A stretch of DNA of 64,000 bases from Rhipidocladum racemiflorum (taxonomy: Eukaryota; Streptophyta; Magnoliopsida; Poales; Poaceae), in the NCBI GenBank assembly GCA_036346355.1, contig CM070591.1:33450392-33514391 (forward strand), written 5' to 3'. A program made the position numbers and the translations under genes. The notes under the pieces are model-generated. The model was not told where the DNA came from and searched no databases. It saw nothing but the letters and a program-made list of their open reading frames with translations. Below, in pieces: positions 33,849-48,354 of the stretch (position 1 is its first letter; each line of letters begins with the position of its first letter).

Positions 33849-36077
33849 TGTAACACCCCGGCATTTACTATGCCTGAATGTTACCAAACATAAGCTAAAC
33901 AACATCTAAATACCACATTTAACATCAAATTCCAGCAAAGGTGCATAGACTAAAAACCGAGATTTCGGCAGCACCTCCTTTGTTTTATCATGAATTTAAG
34001 AAACAGCAACAATATAGCATTATATGGCAATAAGAGAAACATCTAAAACAGCAATAAATAAAGTCTTAACGACAATAAGAGACTAACATTAAGCTCTTAA
34101 GGTTCCAAGTGTCAAACAAACAATAGAACTCTCATTAACCAAGCTAAGACTTAATTTTAAAGACCATCACACGCAATTTATTATCAAACTAAATGAATTG
34201 ACTTGGGGAAACATTAAGGTGAAGCAATGTGTGAGCGTGTGACTATTCCCCTTTCCCGCATGCCGTTCTCATGGTACCTAAAACAACAAGAAAACACAAG
34301 GGTGAGTTCGAAAACTCAGCAAGCATACTGCAATGAACAACAAGCATAACAACAAGTCAATAACATCTTTCATCATGTATAACATCTCATTCATGAATAC
34401 TTATCAATATCATCATCAATTTGTATGCGATGTAATGCATTGCTCCTGACCCTCTGGAACCTCATACCGCAGATGGGAAGTACACACCCGTCGGTGTGCA
34501 CCTTTCCTCCCTTCCATCCCGAAGATGGAGGGTGCCTACTCGCTTCCAAACACCACGTGGATGGAATCACGACATAGGACTTACTCAATGGCGTTCCGGA
34601 TTAGTCATAACTTTCTCACCGACCTTGCCGGACTAGTTAAGACTTTCTCACCGCCCTCGCCCTATCTCATGACATGCATGCAACCATGCCAATTATCATA
34701 TTTAATTCACATATTAACACATGGCATCATAATATGTTAAACATGCTCATCATATCATATCAATCAATAACACAAGGCAAGTGGACATATATCATGTAAA
34801 CAATTCCATCTAATCTCAACATGCAACCTACAACTCGCTATCCATCACAACACACTTGCCTCAACCACGTGCAACGGATTGGCGGGAAGAAGAGGGAACT
34901 CCCGGGGTCACACCACCTGCACATAGGCATCACACACTCACAATCATAACCTCAAAACAGTACACACGCCCCCATCTAACCCGACATTGCCAACTACTCG
35001 CAAAACCTAAAAACAGAGGTTCTGTCCCGGCGGAACAGCAGCCTTGCAAAAGGCATAACTTGAGTTCTGGGACTCCAAATCGAATAAACGAGTACACCGT
35101 CGCGAAGCTTAGGAAATTTCCCAACTTTTTCTAGTTATAGGGAAAGACTGATTCGGACTCTAAAATTGTTTAATCTACAGATTACCACAATCTGTTCCAG
35201 TTACGTCACAGATTTTTAGGCGCTCGGTAAAACAGCCATAACTTTCAAACGGCTGATCGGAAATTAACGTGCTTTACGTCCACGGAAAGATAATTAAATT
35301 ATCTACAACTTCCTAGAAGTCCGTACGGTCTGATTCGGATTCTAAATCGACGGAAACTCGAACCCTAGTTCGACTGCTCAATCTGCCCGAAAACAGAAAC
35401 GTGGACAAGTTTAGATCTAACCCAAATTACTTCAAACCAGCGCCTCCAATTGATCTAAAAACTTGATAAACACCCTAATAACAGTACCTAGATCATCCCC
35501 AAGGATCCCCAAGATCATACCTTTGCCCGAAGCGCAAAACTCCAATCAATCTCCGCGAATCTCCTCGCGAATCGCTCCTCGCTCCACGTTCCTCGCTCCT
35601 CGCTCCTTGCTCCTCGCTCCTCGCTCCACGGGATGACTCCACAAGGTGCAGGGGTGGGGCGACCCCCCTCGGGCCGCAGGGGGGGGTGGGGTGGTGGTGT
35701 GGTGGTGGCGGAACGGGCGGGGGGGCGCACGGTTTTGGGGGGCTTGGGCTTTGGGGTGGGGGAGGGAGGAGAGGGGCGCAAGAGGGGGAGGTGGGGGCGC
35801 AAGGGGCTGAGGTGGGGGCGCAAGGGGGCAGGGGGAGCCCCTTTTAACAGCCCTCAACCCAATCCTAGTCCGTTACGGAGTCCTAATCCATCCCACCAAA
35901 GCCCACCAAGGCCCAAAACTCCCCCGGGAAGGCCCAAAACCCCGAAAACGGCCCGGAAACGGCCCGGAAACGTTATTAACCCCCGATCCTTATGATCTTA
36001 ACCTTATTTCCACATCTCATACTGTATTTAACCTTATCATGCTCAATAATAAGGTTACGACACTCCGAGGTGTCACA
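33849..36077 (-). repeat. Solo LTR K (D family, diverged, 2.2 kb)
   Basis: TGTAACACCCCGGCATTTAC to GAGGTGTCACA, flanked by AAATT at 33844-33848 and 36078-36082. It is the most diverged D-type LTR of the window. Runs of CGCTCCTCGCTCC near 35570-35630 are a local low-complexity repeat. GC-rich open frames at 35515-35995 on both strands are not genes. Confidence 0.9.
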
Positions 36078-36082
36078 AAATT

Positions 36083-39000
36083 CTTCATTGTTTCTTTTCA
36101 TACTAGAAAGCAAGGGAAATCTCGTTTCATGACATAAATGCACACTCTTCAGGAGCACTCCGGATTAGTCATATCTCCATATATGACTTTCTCACCGACC
36201 TGGCTCAACGACTCTTTAATCATTTAGCATCTAAAAACGATGTCATGCTTACTTTTCACCATTCCTTCATCATGTAACAACACTACCGAAAAGTCATTCA
36301 CATGACGACTTCTTCCTCGATATCTCATGAATAAATCTCGAATAACATCGAGATTTGCGCTAATTCATAAAAACTATGACGGCAGCATAGTTAACAGTAA
36401 GGCACCACATCATACCAGAATCCCACCAACGATAGAAAGCTAAACTCGCAAAACATCGCGTTTTAACCAAAAATTAACATTTGGAAAAGGACATCGGCTC
36501 AAAGTTAAATATCTGCACAAACAACCGCCATAATTTTTCTCAAGGAGAAAGGGGAAACTCATTTTCAAAAGAGAACACTTCACTAACAGCATCGCCGATG
36601 AAACATCTACAAAAACCACCTTTTGAAGCACTTGCAAAGTCTACACGATTTTTTTCCAAAAAACTCCAACTCTAGCAAAGAAAAGATTACAAATTAAACC
36701 TCGTGAGTTTTCCAACATAACCCTCTATGTCCATTTGTTTCCTTTTAAAATTTATTCCAAAGATAATTCAGGGTGAACGCGAAGGAGCACGATCTACTCA
36801 GAATCTTTTGGGTGTAAATCCATACACATAACACAAATTAAACAAAATAGCCAAAACCAAAGATTGGCACCAATAGCTACGGGTTCTAGGGAAATTCGGG
36901 AAACACAACACAAGGAATACCTTGACCGAAGGCATTCAACCAAAATGGCAAACAAACAAACCAGTCCAAAAGCTTTTAAACACACGCTCAGCATAAAAGA
37001 ACCATCTCTAGTACTCCACTACGCTTTCCATTAAAGACTTCAATAATCACTATTTACTCCTTGAGGAGCCCCAACACAAATCAACCAAAAGCTTCACAAC
37101 AAATTCTTCCTCTAGTTACCATTCTCAACACTTTTAATTAGGGTTTATGATGCTTATCAAAAAGGCACCCAACCAAGACTATATTGACATGATCCCCACG
37201 GATCACCGAATCATAATACTTCTTATTCTAAATTTGAAACATAATACTTCAACAAATCTTTTAGCAAGATCAACATATAAATTTCATACCTCCTATATAT
37301 TCACGTCTCGACAACCGAACCTTATTCAGTTAAACAACGACTTCAACATGTAAATATTATCTCCACAGGGAAGAATTCGCAAGTAAGACTCTAAATTATA
37401 CATTCATTAAGGATAAAATCATTCATCATGTTAATTACCCAAAGTTCACTTCATCACCACATGTTACAAATTCCTCTATTTTTTTAACCAAGGTTTTCAA
37501 CGAGTAATCTAAACAATTACCACCACTACTAGGTTATTAATAACAACCAACGAGCATAATCATCAAACGACAACATTACTTTTAGCTACCCTATAGATAG
37601 GTTACAACAAAATTGTCACTACACAACATACTCCAACTATTAAATCAAATTTAATAGGTTAGACCAGCACAAAGTTCTTGCAATATCATCAAACTACAAA
37701 ACCCATATCTTTCCAATTGGCCTCGACACTAGCATTTTAGGAACACGACTGCATACTTCCAATCATGCTAATATTTTGCAACAACAAGAATAGCAACTCT
37801 AATCAACTTCCAAGTTAAGGTCACAAGCTAGCATGATCAAATTTCTCTACTAACATGTTTAAATTAGAACATCTTTAAACAACCAGCAAAGCTTCTTTAA
37901 CAATATCTGCAGTTTACATCATCTTAATGTTTTAACTATGCATCAGGGTTTAAACTTTAAACATTATCGGGGGTCAAAGCACATTTATAACAAAGCAACA
38001 GATTTAAGCATGTACATTAACACATTCAATCATTCTCACTAAGAGTAAACTCCGACACTAGTAGTCCATTTATTCTCAAGCTAGAGATAACAACCGCATA
38101 GAATTGTTTCAACTCACAAATTAACTTAGCAATATGTCATCCCATAAACCACATTGGTACATGCTACACAACATGCTACACAACATGCTAAACAACAATT
38201 CTTACAAGGGACAAACGATTTTAGTCAAAAGACTACTTACTTTGTTTGCAACATTTTAGTTTTAAAGCTCATCCCAAATTCATAAGGAAACTTGACTCTC
38301 AAAATTGCAATGAGACAAACCCAAACTTGGTCATGCAAAAGGAATTTTCCAAAACACCTTTCAATCTCAAAGACTCCCACAGGAGGGAACCAAGCGAACA
38401 AATAAACCTTTGCAAATAAAACCTTAACACCAACCCCCAAACTTTCACGAAACAAGAAGGGTTCTTCAAAGATGATTTCTTAAACCAGCAAAATAACGAA
38501 ATCAAACACCACTTACTCCTACAAAGCCACAGAACTTCAGCCCTGACAGCCAGGTCTGGCACAACTGCGCAATAACTCCTTTAACCTTGGAGAAAGACAA
38601 ACACAGGAATAAATTGAATGCTTCTTCCCCATAAAGCAATCAACAAACTAGGCATCAAAACTGGAAAGGCGCCCAAAAGAAGCGCAACACTAGACTCCTC
38701 TTCTTCGTCTTCAACCAAGGAAGACAAAACCACACACCGCATACGGAACGATCCGCGAAAAACCAATACCAAAAACTTTGCTTTAGGTTTCCATTAACTA
38801 AAACCAAGAAAACCAACCAAGACCGACCACAGAACGACAAAGAACCTCCGAAGGAATCCACCACCAAACTCTTCTATTTGACTCCAGTCAACTACCCGAT
38901 CTACGATAGAAAGGGTAAGCACTCTTCTCCTACAGGGGTTAATAGTTCTTTGGTGATGGCGCTAACCGGCTACACCGTCAAACCTCACCCTTACTATGAA

Positions 39001-39356
39001 CCAAAAGAGGTGACCAAAACCCTTCGGCAACACAACCCCACTTTATCACCACAACAAGCACAATTCAATCATTTATCTCATAGACATAGCAACATGCATT
39101 GTCAAATGAAGCATTCAACATCAAAGCTTAAATACAACATTTAAGCGTAAGGAAACGATACCCATACCCTTTTTCTACTGTGCATCCATGTGTGTCAAAT
39201 TTTAGATTAGTTATACCACTTTTGCAAGTTTTAATGTTGCTATCCTATGACAAAATTTTAGTTAAGACCTAAGCCATGTTTCTAAGTTATTCCACATCAC
39301 ATTTTAGTTGTACCCTATATCTTGACACTAAAAATACACATTCCAGGGACATACAG
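36083..39356 (-). mobile_element. Element I interior, 5' part (non-coding)
   Basis: 3.3 kb, AT-rich, no frame above about 90 residues and no similarity I recognise to gag, pol or a cellular gene on either strand. Confidence 0.7.
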
Positions 39357-39373
39357 CCCGCTCTGATACCAAC
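39357..39373 (-). other. Primer binding site of element I (initiator tRNA-Met type)
   Basis: Minus strand: LTR end GGTGTTACA, then GT and TGGTATCAGAGCGGGC. Confidence 0.88.
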
Positions 39374-40941
39374 TGTAACACCCCGGCATCTAATATGCCT
39401 GAATGCTACCAAACATAAGCTGAACCACATCTAAATACCATGAATTAAGGTAAATTCCAGCAAAGGAGTAAATGCTAAAAACCGAGATTTCGGCAGCATC
39501 TCCTTTGTTTTAACATGATTTGAAGGAGCAACAACAATATAGCAATATAAGGCAATATGAGAGACAACTAAAACAGCAATAATTAAATACTTAACATCAA
39601 TATAAGTCTACTTTCCGGCATTTAATGTCTCCAAGAGCCAAACGAACAATAAGACTCTCATAAGCAAAGCTAAACCTTAAAGCAATAATCATCACACGCA
39701 ATTTATTATCAAACACTAATTGAATGACTTGTGGAATCAACTGAATGAAGCTACGTGTGTAAGTGTGACTAGTTCCCTTACCCGCATGCCGGTCTCAAGG
39801 TACCTAAAATAACAAGAAAACACAACTGTGAGTTCAAAACTCAGCAAGCATATTGCAATGGTAAAACAAGAACAATTTCACGGCAATAACATCTCACATC
39901 ATGTAAACCATCTCATTCATGATCACATATCATTATGTATGCAATGCGGTGCTATGCTCATGTCTCCGTGGAAACTCATACCGGTATGGTTGAGTACACA
40001 CCCGTCGGTGTGCACCCTCTCCCCCCTTCCATCCCGAAGATGGAGGGTGCCTACTCCTCGCTTCCGTTCACCGCGGTGAATGGAATCACGATGTAGGACT
40101 TACTCATTGGCTCTCCGGATTAGTCATAACTTTCTCACCGACCTTCCCGGACTAGTTATGACTTTCTCACCGCCCGGGCCATGTATGCAAATATGCCACA
40201 TCATAATTAACTTGTACATTAACACATGGCATCATAACATGATAAACATACTCATCATATCAATGGCAAATATTAAAGCGTGGCAAGTGATCATCACATA
40301 TAATCAATCTCATCTAGTCTCAACTAGCAACCTACAAATCACTATCCATTACAATACACTTGCCTCAACCACGGGCGACGAATTGGCGACAAGTAGTAGG
40401 CCCTCCCGGGGTCACACCACCTGCACATAGCGACCACACACTCACAATCAAGCCCACAAAATAGTACGCAAACCCTCATCTACCCCGACATTGCCAACTA
40501 CTCGCAAAACCAGAAAATAGCGGTTTTGTCCCGTCGGGACAGCAGCCTTCCAAAAGGCATAACTCGGGTTCTAAGACTTTGAATCAATTAAACGAGTACA
40601 TCCTCGCATAGCTTAGGAAATTTCCCAACTTTTTCTAGGTATAGGGAAAGACTGATTCGGACTCTAAAGTTGTTTAATCTACAAAATACCATGATCTGTT
40701 CCAATCACGTCACAGATTTTAATATGCTCCGTAAAACAGCCATAACTTTCAAACGGCTGGGCGGAATTGGACGTTCTTTATATCCACTGAAAGATAATGA
40801 AATTATCTACAACTTCTTCAACAGCCTTACGACCAAGTTCGGACTCTAAATTGGCGAAAAACCAAACCCTAGGTCGACTGCTCATGCTGTTCGAAACAGA
40901 GAACGTGACCAACTCAAGAATCCATCTAATCTAATCAAATC
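39374..40941 (-). repeat. 5' LTR of element I, first piece
   Basis: Closely matches 30682-32240. Interrupted at 40942 by J; AAATC (40937-40941) is repeated at 52285-52289. Confidence 0.92.
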
Positions 40942-43900
40942 TGTCGGGACCCCGAATTTACAAATCCGGACCCTCTGTGTATTCAGCACTAGTCCAGGAA
41001 CGCGCTAGTGCACACAGTCTTTAACATCGGTAAATATCACAATCATACCAATCGATACCATAAAAGTACTTTATTAAAGTAATAAAACTGGTTACTCGAC
41101 CTTATGGCCAAGTTACAAATATATGCCTCGTAGGGCGAAACTTATTCAGAGAGAAACAATAGCAGCGGAAAATCAAATAAACTTCGTGGCGCCATCCAGT
41201 ATACCACAGGCAATCGATCGGGCTCGCATCCCTAAGTAGTCGGGTCCTCTTGGAGTTCCTCCTCCAAAGCTGGCGTAATCTCCTCTTCAACTGGTATTGT
41301 GTTGAGGCAAGGGTGAGTACTTGGTACTCAGCAAGTCATGCACAGAATGCAAGCTAATATACTATATGCATGGCTTAGTACAAAGGAATAGCTCAGGGTA
41401 TATTTGCAGTAAACAGCTTTTGACAAGTAATATAAGTAGATTCGAAAGCAGTAGAAATAAGTAAAGCATAAATAACTTTTCAAGAAGTTTAATAAACATT
41501 TTTCCCATCCTAAACCATATTTCCATCCTCTTTATTGTTAAACCAACCCAACTTTTCAAATCCAAGTTATTTTCAGAAAGTCTACCCCTTGACTGTAATT
41601 CCCGAGCATTGTCCAGTACCGTGGACTCGGCTATTCAAATAGATTCTACACTCTGCAGAGGTTAGGCACGTGACCCACCAGATACAATCCTCTCACCACG
41701 TCAGCCGTGAATCGCCATACAAGAGTATGCGAATGAGCGATCATAACAAAGCCTTCGAAGCCTCAAACAACACAGTGGTCCTCTCCCAGACGTGCTCTAC
41801 ACCATCCCTTCCCTTAGCCAAGGCGAAGTATGGGACCAACACACCGTTAGATGGGTACCGCCACACCACGATACGCCCCCCGTACAATCACACAAACGGT
41901 GTAACTGACACCCTGAGGCTCCACAAGTGAGTCCTTAGCGACTTAGTCAACTAGGGCCGTCCCATTCCAGCCATGTGGTTGCAAGTATGACCCAGTTCAA
42001 AGGCTTGCAAGGTTAAGTCCTTAGAGTGACCAGGGCAAGACTACCCAAAAACCAAATCAACACTCCCAATGCCACAACTGCCCGCCTGATTACTCTTGCC
42101 ACATGCCCTGGCCGAAATCGTTTATCAAACCCCGCTTGATTACCATGCACCACGTGCCATCAACATCACATGATACTTTTCCAAAACAGGTTCAATATAT
42201 CATTAAGTCAATATTAGCATTTGATTATCCAAAATCATGTCATGAGCACGAAAGTGTGTCTAAGCAAAGATACTACATCGATCTACACCCATGTTGGCAA
42301 TTTAATAATGTCCAACTAGTAAACCACAACTAGGGTGACAAAGGGTCATGGCACATACTTAAGTAATCAAGGTGTCATATAGCAAATTGGTATTTATCTA
42401 ACCCCCATGTTTAAACAAAGTATCTTTCTAATTGAACTAGCATGCAATAGTTTAAATCAAAATAGATTTGAAATGGGATCAACATGGTCAAAGCACAACT
42501 TGCCTTCAAAAAGTACTTGCTCTTGGTCTTGAGTTGGATCCTGAGTCAACACTTCTCCCTCGAATCCTTCCCAAGACTTCAACGTCTACTCAGAAAGCGT
42601 GCAAATAGCAAATACACAAATAAACACTATGCAAAAGATCCCAAAACTCCAAATAAAATCCATAAACAGAGTGAACATAAATTTCTGTAATTTTAGAAAC
42701 TGGACAACACAAATTTGGAGTTAAAACGCAAAAGTTATGATTATTTAAAGTTTAAATAATCAATTAAATAATATTTCAGAGAAAAACTTTAGTCCAAAAA
42801 TTAAATAAAATTCATATTTAGGTAGATCTCAATTTTATACAAATTTAGAAATTTGAACCACTCAAATCGGAGTTGAAACGCAAAAGTTATAAGCGTTTGA
42901 AGTTTGAATCTAAATTTGAATCAATATTTCGAATTAATAAATCATTTTCTTTTTCGGAAATTAATTATTGCGTCAGCATGGACACGTGGCAGCTCCTGAT
43001 TGGCCTGCTGACGTCAGCCGGTCCATGGGCTCGGTCCACACTCGGCTTGGGTCCACCGTGGACTCGGTCCACAGCTCCACGTGAGACTGACATGTGGGCC
43101 CACTCGGGTGACGTCATTCTTTGGCGTCGGCGGGCTCACCACGGTGCTGACAGGTGGGTCCCACCGATGACGTCATGGGTGACGTCACGGTACTGTCGCT
43201 GACACGCGGGCCCCGCGTGTCAGTGACCACGCACGCGCGCGTGGGCGCGACGGTTCGGCTTCCTGGACGCGTGGCACAATCGTGGCCGTTGGTTTGAAAT
43301 CCGACGGCTGGGATTGAGTTTGGCCTCATGTGCTTGGGGCGCACGTGACTGATCGTGGGCCGTTGGATCTAGATCCAACGGTTGGGATTAGATCTAGGAT
43401 TTTCAACGGGGAAACTCACCGAAGTGACGTGGCACGATCTGGGCCTTTGGATCTTGATCGGACGGTTGGGGGAGCTCGGGGTCGGCGATGGCTTCACGGC
43501 GGAGTTGCCGCCGGCGCCGAGGACGGCGACCACCCAAACGGGCGGTTGGGGCGTGTTCGGCGAGATGGAGGGTGTCTTCGGTGCGCTGCTTCGGGTTTCA
43601 ATCTGGGGTCAATGGCGGCGAGGACGGACGGGCGGCGAGGCGAGGCAAGGACCGTGGTGGCGCTTCACGCAACTACGGCGAGCGATTCCGGCGAACCTAC
43701 GGCGGCTAGAGCTCGGCGGGTTAGGGCAAGAAGTGCGCGGGGTCACGGCGGTCCTCGGGGTGCGATCCGGGCATTAAATAGCCCCGGGAGGCGTGCTCAG
43801 CATGAGCCCTAATCGATCACGGCGCGCACTTTCGGGCGGAGTCCGGCTCGGTTACGGGAAGACGACGAAATCGTGGCCGTCCACGTGTCGCGATCAACGG

Positions 43901-44387
43901 CCACGATCGCACGGCGCGATCGGGTCCGGTCCGAACACGGCTCGGTCGGGGTCGGGCGGATCTCAGCCGTTGGATCTTGATCCAACGGTTGGGATCGATT
44001 AGGGTTAGGAGTGGGTTCGGTCGAGTCAACTGGCTCGGGTCGGACTCGAGTCCGACTCGGTCGGATGAACAAGATTTGACCCGAGTTGGATTTTCCAAAT
44101 GATTTAATATTTAAAATAATTCCCAAGAATTCATTTAATTCATTAAAAATAGCAAATGACTCGAAAAATTCCAAAAATTCTGGAAAATATTTTGGATTAT
44201 TTTGGACTCAAATAAAATATTTCCAACAAAAATTTATTTGCAAAATTAAATTCTTTAATTATTTCAAAATGGAATAAATTCAAATAAATTCCAAATAAAT
44301 CCAAATAAATTCCAGAAAATTCCAAAAATTCACCAAAGTGCCAAATCACACATGAATTTAAGAAAAGCAAAATTTTGGGATGTTACA
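40942..44387 (-). repeat. 3' LTR of element J (3.45 kb)
   Basis: TGTCGGGACC to GGGATGTTACA on plus. TATA-like box (minus) 43773-43780. Perfect CCGTTGGATC/GATCCAACGG palindromes at 43360-43381 and 43967-43988. TGACGTCA sites near 43007, 43110 and 43170-43190. Micro-ORF exon 2 at 41232-41290 is intact; exon 1 at 42504-42585 has one extra base. Confidence 0.93.
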
Positions 44388-44402
44388 AACCTCCCCCCCT
44401 TA
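44388..44402 (-). other. Polypurine tract of element J
   Basis: Minus strand TAAGGGGGGGAGGTT before the LTR, identical to A. Confidence 0.9.
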
Positions 44403-44433
44403 ATAGAATCTCGTCCCCGAGATTCAGGGCTCA

Positions 44434-45720
44434 CTAAAGAAATAGGTTTGGAAATTCTTTCTTCAAATCCTCTTCGCGCTCCCAAGTCGCTTCACTTTCT
44501 TCATGGTTGCTCCACTGAACTCTACAGAATCGGGTTGACTTGTTTCTAGTTTCTCGATCCATTGTGTCTAGAATCCCCACGGGATACTCCTTATAAGTCA
44601 AATCCTCTTGCAACTCAATTGACTCCATCTGTGTCTGCATTCCTCGAGAACTCTGAGACACTTCTTCAATCGGGACACATGGAATACATCATGTACTCCT
44701 CGCTAACGATCGTGGCAACTCCAAATGATAGGCAACTTCACCTCGCGACTCAAAATCTTAAATGGTCCAACATAACGGGTGCGAAGTTTCCCTTTGGCAT
44801 GGAACCTCTTAACTCCCCGAGAGGCGAACTCGAGGTATACAAAGTCTTCTCGTTCAAAACTCAAATCTCGGCGACGATTGTCAAGATAACTCTTCTCGTC
44901 GAGATTGGGCTATCTTCAACCTTTCCTAATCATAGCGATCCGCTTCCTCACCTCTTGAAGAATATCAGGCCCAAAGACACGGCGCCACGGTCTCATTCCA
45001 ATTCAATGGTGTCCGACAGTGGTCGACTCATACAAAGGCCTCAAAAGGTGACATCTGTAAACTAGCCTGATAACTATTGTTGTAACTAAACTCGGCATAC
45101 GGCAAACTTTTATCCCAAGAGGTAGCATAAGCCAATGCACAAGCTCTCAACATATCCTCTAGAATCTGGTTGACTCTTTCTGGCCTGTCCATCCGTCTGT
45201 GGATGATAAGTCAGATCAAGTTTAAACGGGTTCCCATGACTTCATGCAACTTATTCCGTAACCTTGAGGTAAATTGGGTACCTCTGTCCGATACAATCCT
45301 CTTTGGCACTCCGTGCAAACAAACAATCTCGATCATGTACAACTCGCTAACTTATCTCCGAGTAAATGGTCTTCACGGGATAAAATGGGCTACTTTAGTC
45401 AAGCGATCCACTATAACCCATATGGAGTCATAACCTCCTTGAGTCTTCAAGAACCGGTAATGAAATCCATTCCGATTTCCTCCCACTTCCACTCAGGTAT
45501 TTTCAGCGGTTGTAGCAATCCTGCTGGTCTCGATGCATTGCCTTGACTCTCGGCATACGCCGCACAATGCAACATGCTCGGCAACTTCACGCTTCATACT
45601 CGGCCACCGAATCTCTCCTTGAGATCCTCGATACATCTTGGCGCCTGTGATGAATCGAGTACTTAGAGTCATGGGCTTCTTCCGTAATCGCTTGCTTTAA
45701 CTCCTTTTGTTAGGCACACA
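44434..45720 (-). pseudogene. pol: Element J chromodomain and integrase
   Basis: The chromodomain is readable (EYPVGILDTMDRETRNKSTR, RVQWSNHEESEATWEREEDL; 44434-44600). Upstream integrase motifs (TDGQTE region near 45180, YNNSYQASLQMSPFEA near 45050) are recognisable at DNA level against A but broken by many 1-2 base indels. Much of the damage is at CTG/CAG sites. Confidence 0.85.
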
Positions 45721-46500
45721 AATGCGATCCTTCATCCATAACGTGCCTTGCTCGCCTAGCTTGAAATCCTTTGCCTTGCCTTCCTCCATTTTGGACTTAA
45801 TCCTACGGATCTTGTCATCATCCTTCTGTCCTTCTCGGATCTCGGTCCTCTAAAGTAGGCTTTACTTCCAAGGCGGCCAAGAATCCGCTAGGTACAACCT
45901 CAATCTTCATTTTCGGAAATCCTCACATAACTCATCCTCGACTTGTGGCTAGCAACGTACTCACGGTATGGCTTTTCCGACTCGGTGCATCGGCTACTAC
46001 ATTGGCCTTCCCGGATGGTAATGAATTCCAACATTATAGTCCTTGATCAATTCTAGCCATCTCCTTTGCCACATATTCAGATCCGACAGTGTGAATATTT
46101 ACTTAAGGCTCTTATGATCCGTATATACTTCACATCTGCTTTCCAATCGATAGTGACGCCATCTCTTCAAAGCATGCACTACGGCCTAACTCTAGGTCAT
46201 GTGTCGGATAATTTTCCTCATGCGGCCTCGGCTGCCTTGATGCATAAGCGGCGACCTTTCCATTCTGCAGACAAAGACACATCCAAGTCCTTGGCGCGAT
46301 GCGTCACAATAAATATCGAAGCTTTGAGCAACATCCTGTATAACTATCACCGTTTCTGATGTCAATCGCTTCTTCCGATCATTAAATACTTCCTCACATT
46401 CTTGAGTCCATTCTAACTTCTTTTCCTTATTCTGCAATTGCGTATGAGGTTTCGCAATTGTCGAAAAACCTTCGATGAAACGGGCGGTAATATCCTGCCA
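45721..46500 (-). pseudogene. pol: Element J RNase H and RT end
   Basis: Readable piece 46192-46506: ITARFIEGFSTIAKPHTQLQ, then FDIYCDASRQGLGCVF, the start of RNase H with its first aspartate region (YCDAS). Past a frameshift, the YHPGKANVVADALSR-type sequence lies near 45990-46040. Confidence 0.8.
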
Positions 46501-47467
46501 TTCCAAGGAAACTCGAATGGGTCACAGTCTTGTTTGCTCCCAATGTAACACACTTCTACTTTGCTTGGATCTACTGGCGACTCCTTCTGCGGTCATCACA
46601 TGTCCAAGAAACTCCACCTTGTCCTTCCAAAAATCACACTTGTTGAACTTGGCGAAAAGTTGCTGTTCCTCGCCTTTTCCAAAACTCGCCTTAAGTGTTC
46701 GGCATGTTCATCCTCCTGCCTTGGAGTAGACTAGGATATCGTCTATGAACACGACGACAAACTTGTCCAAATATTCCATGAACACCTTATTCATCATATT
46801 CATGAAATAAGCCGCGATTGGTCACCCAAAGGACATAATCAGAAACTCGTAATGTCCATATCTTGACGAGAATGCAGTCTTGAATATCTTACGATCGGAT
46901 CTTTAATCGATGATATCCCGATCTCAGATCAATCTTGGAGAAAACTCGGCTCCTCTTAATCGATCAAACAAATCATCAATCCCGGGTAGCGGATACTTAT
47001 TCTTCACGGTGACTTCATTGAGTGCACGGTAGTCAATGCACATCCTGAAACTCCCGCCCTTCTTCTTGACAAACAAAACTGGTGCTCCCACGGCGACTAA
47101 CTTGGTCTCGATAAATCCTTTCTCCATTAACTCTTCTAGCTGTTTCTTCATCTCTACCAACTCCTCGGTAGACATCCGATAGGGTCTCTTTGCTATCGGT
47201 CTTGCATCTTGCAGTACAAGCTCTATCACAAACTCTATGTCCCTGTCTAGCGGCATACCAGGTAGATCTTCGGAAAAACATCGGGTACTCATTCACCTTT
47301 GGGACATCCTCTATGCTGATTGCCTTGGTACTGTTAACCATCAATCGTCCATCTCTAATCGCAGTGGCTTGAAATTCCACTTTCTTCCCACACGGGCTCT
47401 CAATCGAGATAGTCCTTCGCCCACAATCCAATACAGCCTTGTGCTTGGATAACCAATCCATTCCCAA
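46501..47467 (-). pseudogene. pol: Element J reverse transcriptase and linker
   Basis: 46924-47292 reads RPYRMSTEELVEMKKQLEEL, VLFVKKKGGSFRMCIDYRAL and VTVKNKYPLPGIDDLFDRLR, the RT fingers and palm start, better preserved than in A. The FIDDILVYS box is at 46720-46760 in another frame. Frame changes near 46830-46930. Confidence 0.88.
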
Positions 47468-47925
47468 TATAACATCTAAGGTCCTGGGTCTCCAAAATTA
47501 TAAGGTTTGCTAGGAACTCTATTCCATCTATTAGTATTCTCACCCCGAACATCCTACTTCCGCTCGGAGTTCGGAACTGTGGGTTTGAACTAAAAGCATG
47601 CACTTAAGTCTTGCAATTCTTAAATCATTTCTAGCAGCAAAGCCTTGCGAAACAAACGACGCGAAGCTCCAGAGTCAAACAAAATCGCTGCAGTAATCGA
47701 GTTAACAAGTAACTTACCCAAGACGACGTCCGTAGCATTTTGCAATGCATCCGCGGTGACATGGTTGACTCGGCCTCTCACCACGGCCTGGGGTGTGGCT
47801 CCTGGTGCCGGGCGCCCTAGCTGGGTGGTTCCTAGATTGAAGCGAATCGGGTCGCTCCTGCTGTCTTCTTCGGACAATGTTGGCAAAGTGTCTGGCTCGT
47901 TGCGATTGTGGCGGCGTCTCAACAT
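47400..47925 (-). pseudogene. pol: Element J protease
   Basis: 47620-47925 reads LVNSITAAILFDSGASRRLF, so the catalytic DSGA is intact here and lost in A. It continues in another frame with the GVRILIDGIEFLANLIIL part (47400-47603). Confidence 0.85.
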
Positions 47926-47929
47926 TCCT

Positions 47930-48350
47930 GTTGTTGCACAGGGGTAGCGTTTCTAAGCGGGGCTGGGGTTTGGTAGTTACGATTGGCGAGGTCTTGGTCT
48001 TTGAGGATGGTGTCCTTGTTGCATTCTCGTGGTTGGAATCAAGAATTGATTTGGTGCAACTCTCAAGCGCCGCTATGCTCCTCGACGTGATCCTTGCTGT
48101 TGCATCCTCGCGCTTCTGTTCTCATCCAGCCTCCTTGCGCTTGTCCTCAAGAATAAGCGCCTTATTCACCAACTCTTGGAAATCTGGAAAGGTGTGGGTG
48201 ATCAACCCTACTTGCAATCCTGAGTTAAGTCCCTTCATAAAACGAGACTGTCTGGATTTATCTGTCGCTACATCCTCAGGTGCGTAGCGTGCTAGCTGTG
48301 TGAACTTGTTCAGGTAGTCGGCCACTGGCTGATTACCTTGCTTTAGTGCT
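47930..48350 (-). pseudogene. gag: Element J gag, C-terminal part
   Basis: 48122-48412 reads ALKQGNQPVADYLNKFTQLA, RYAPEDVATDKSRQ and GLQVGLITHTFPDFQELVNK. The N-terminal third of gag is deleted: at about 48350 it joins the leader through the shared GCTCT (A 6212 to 6738). Confidence 0.85.
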
Positions 48351-48354
48351 CTAG

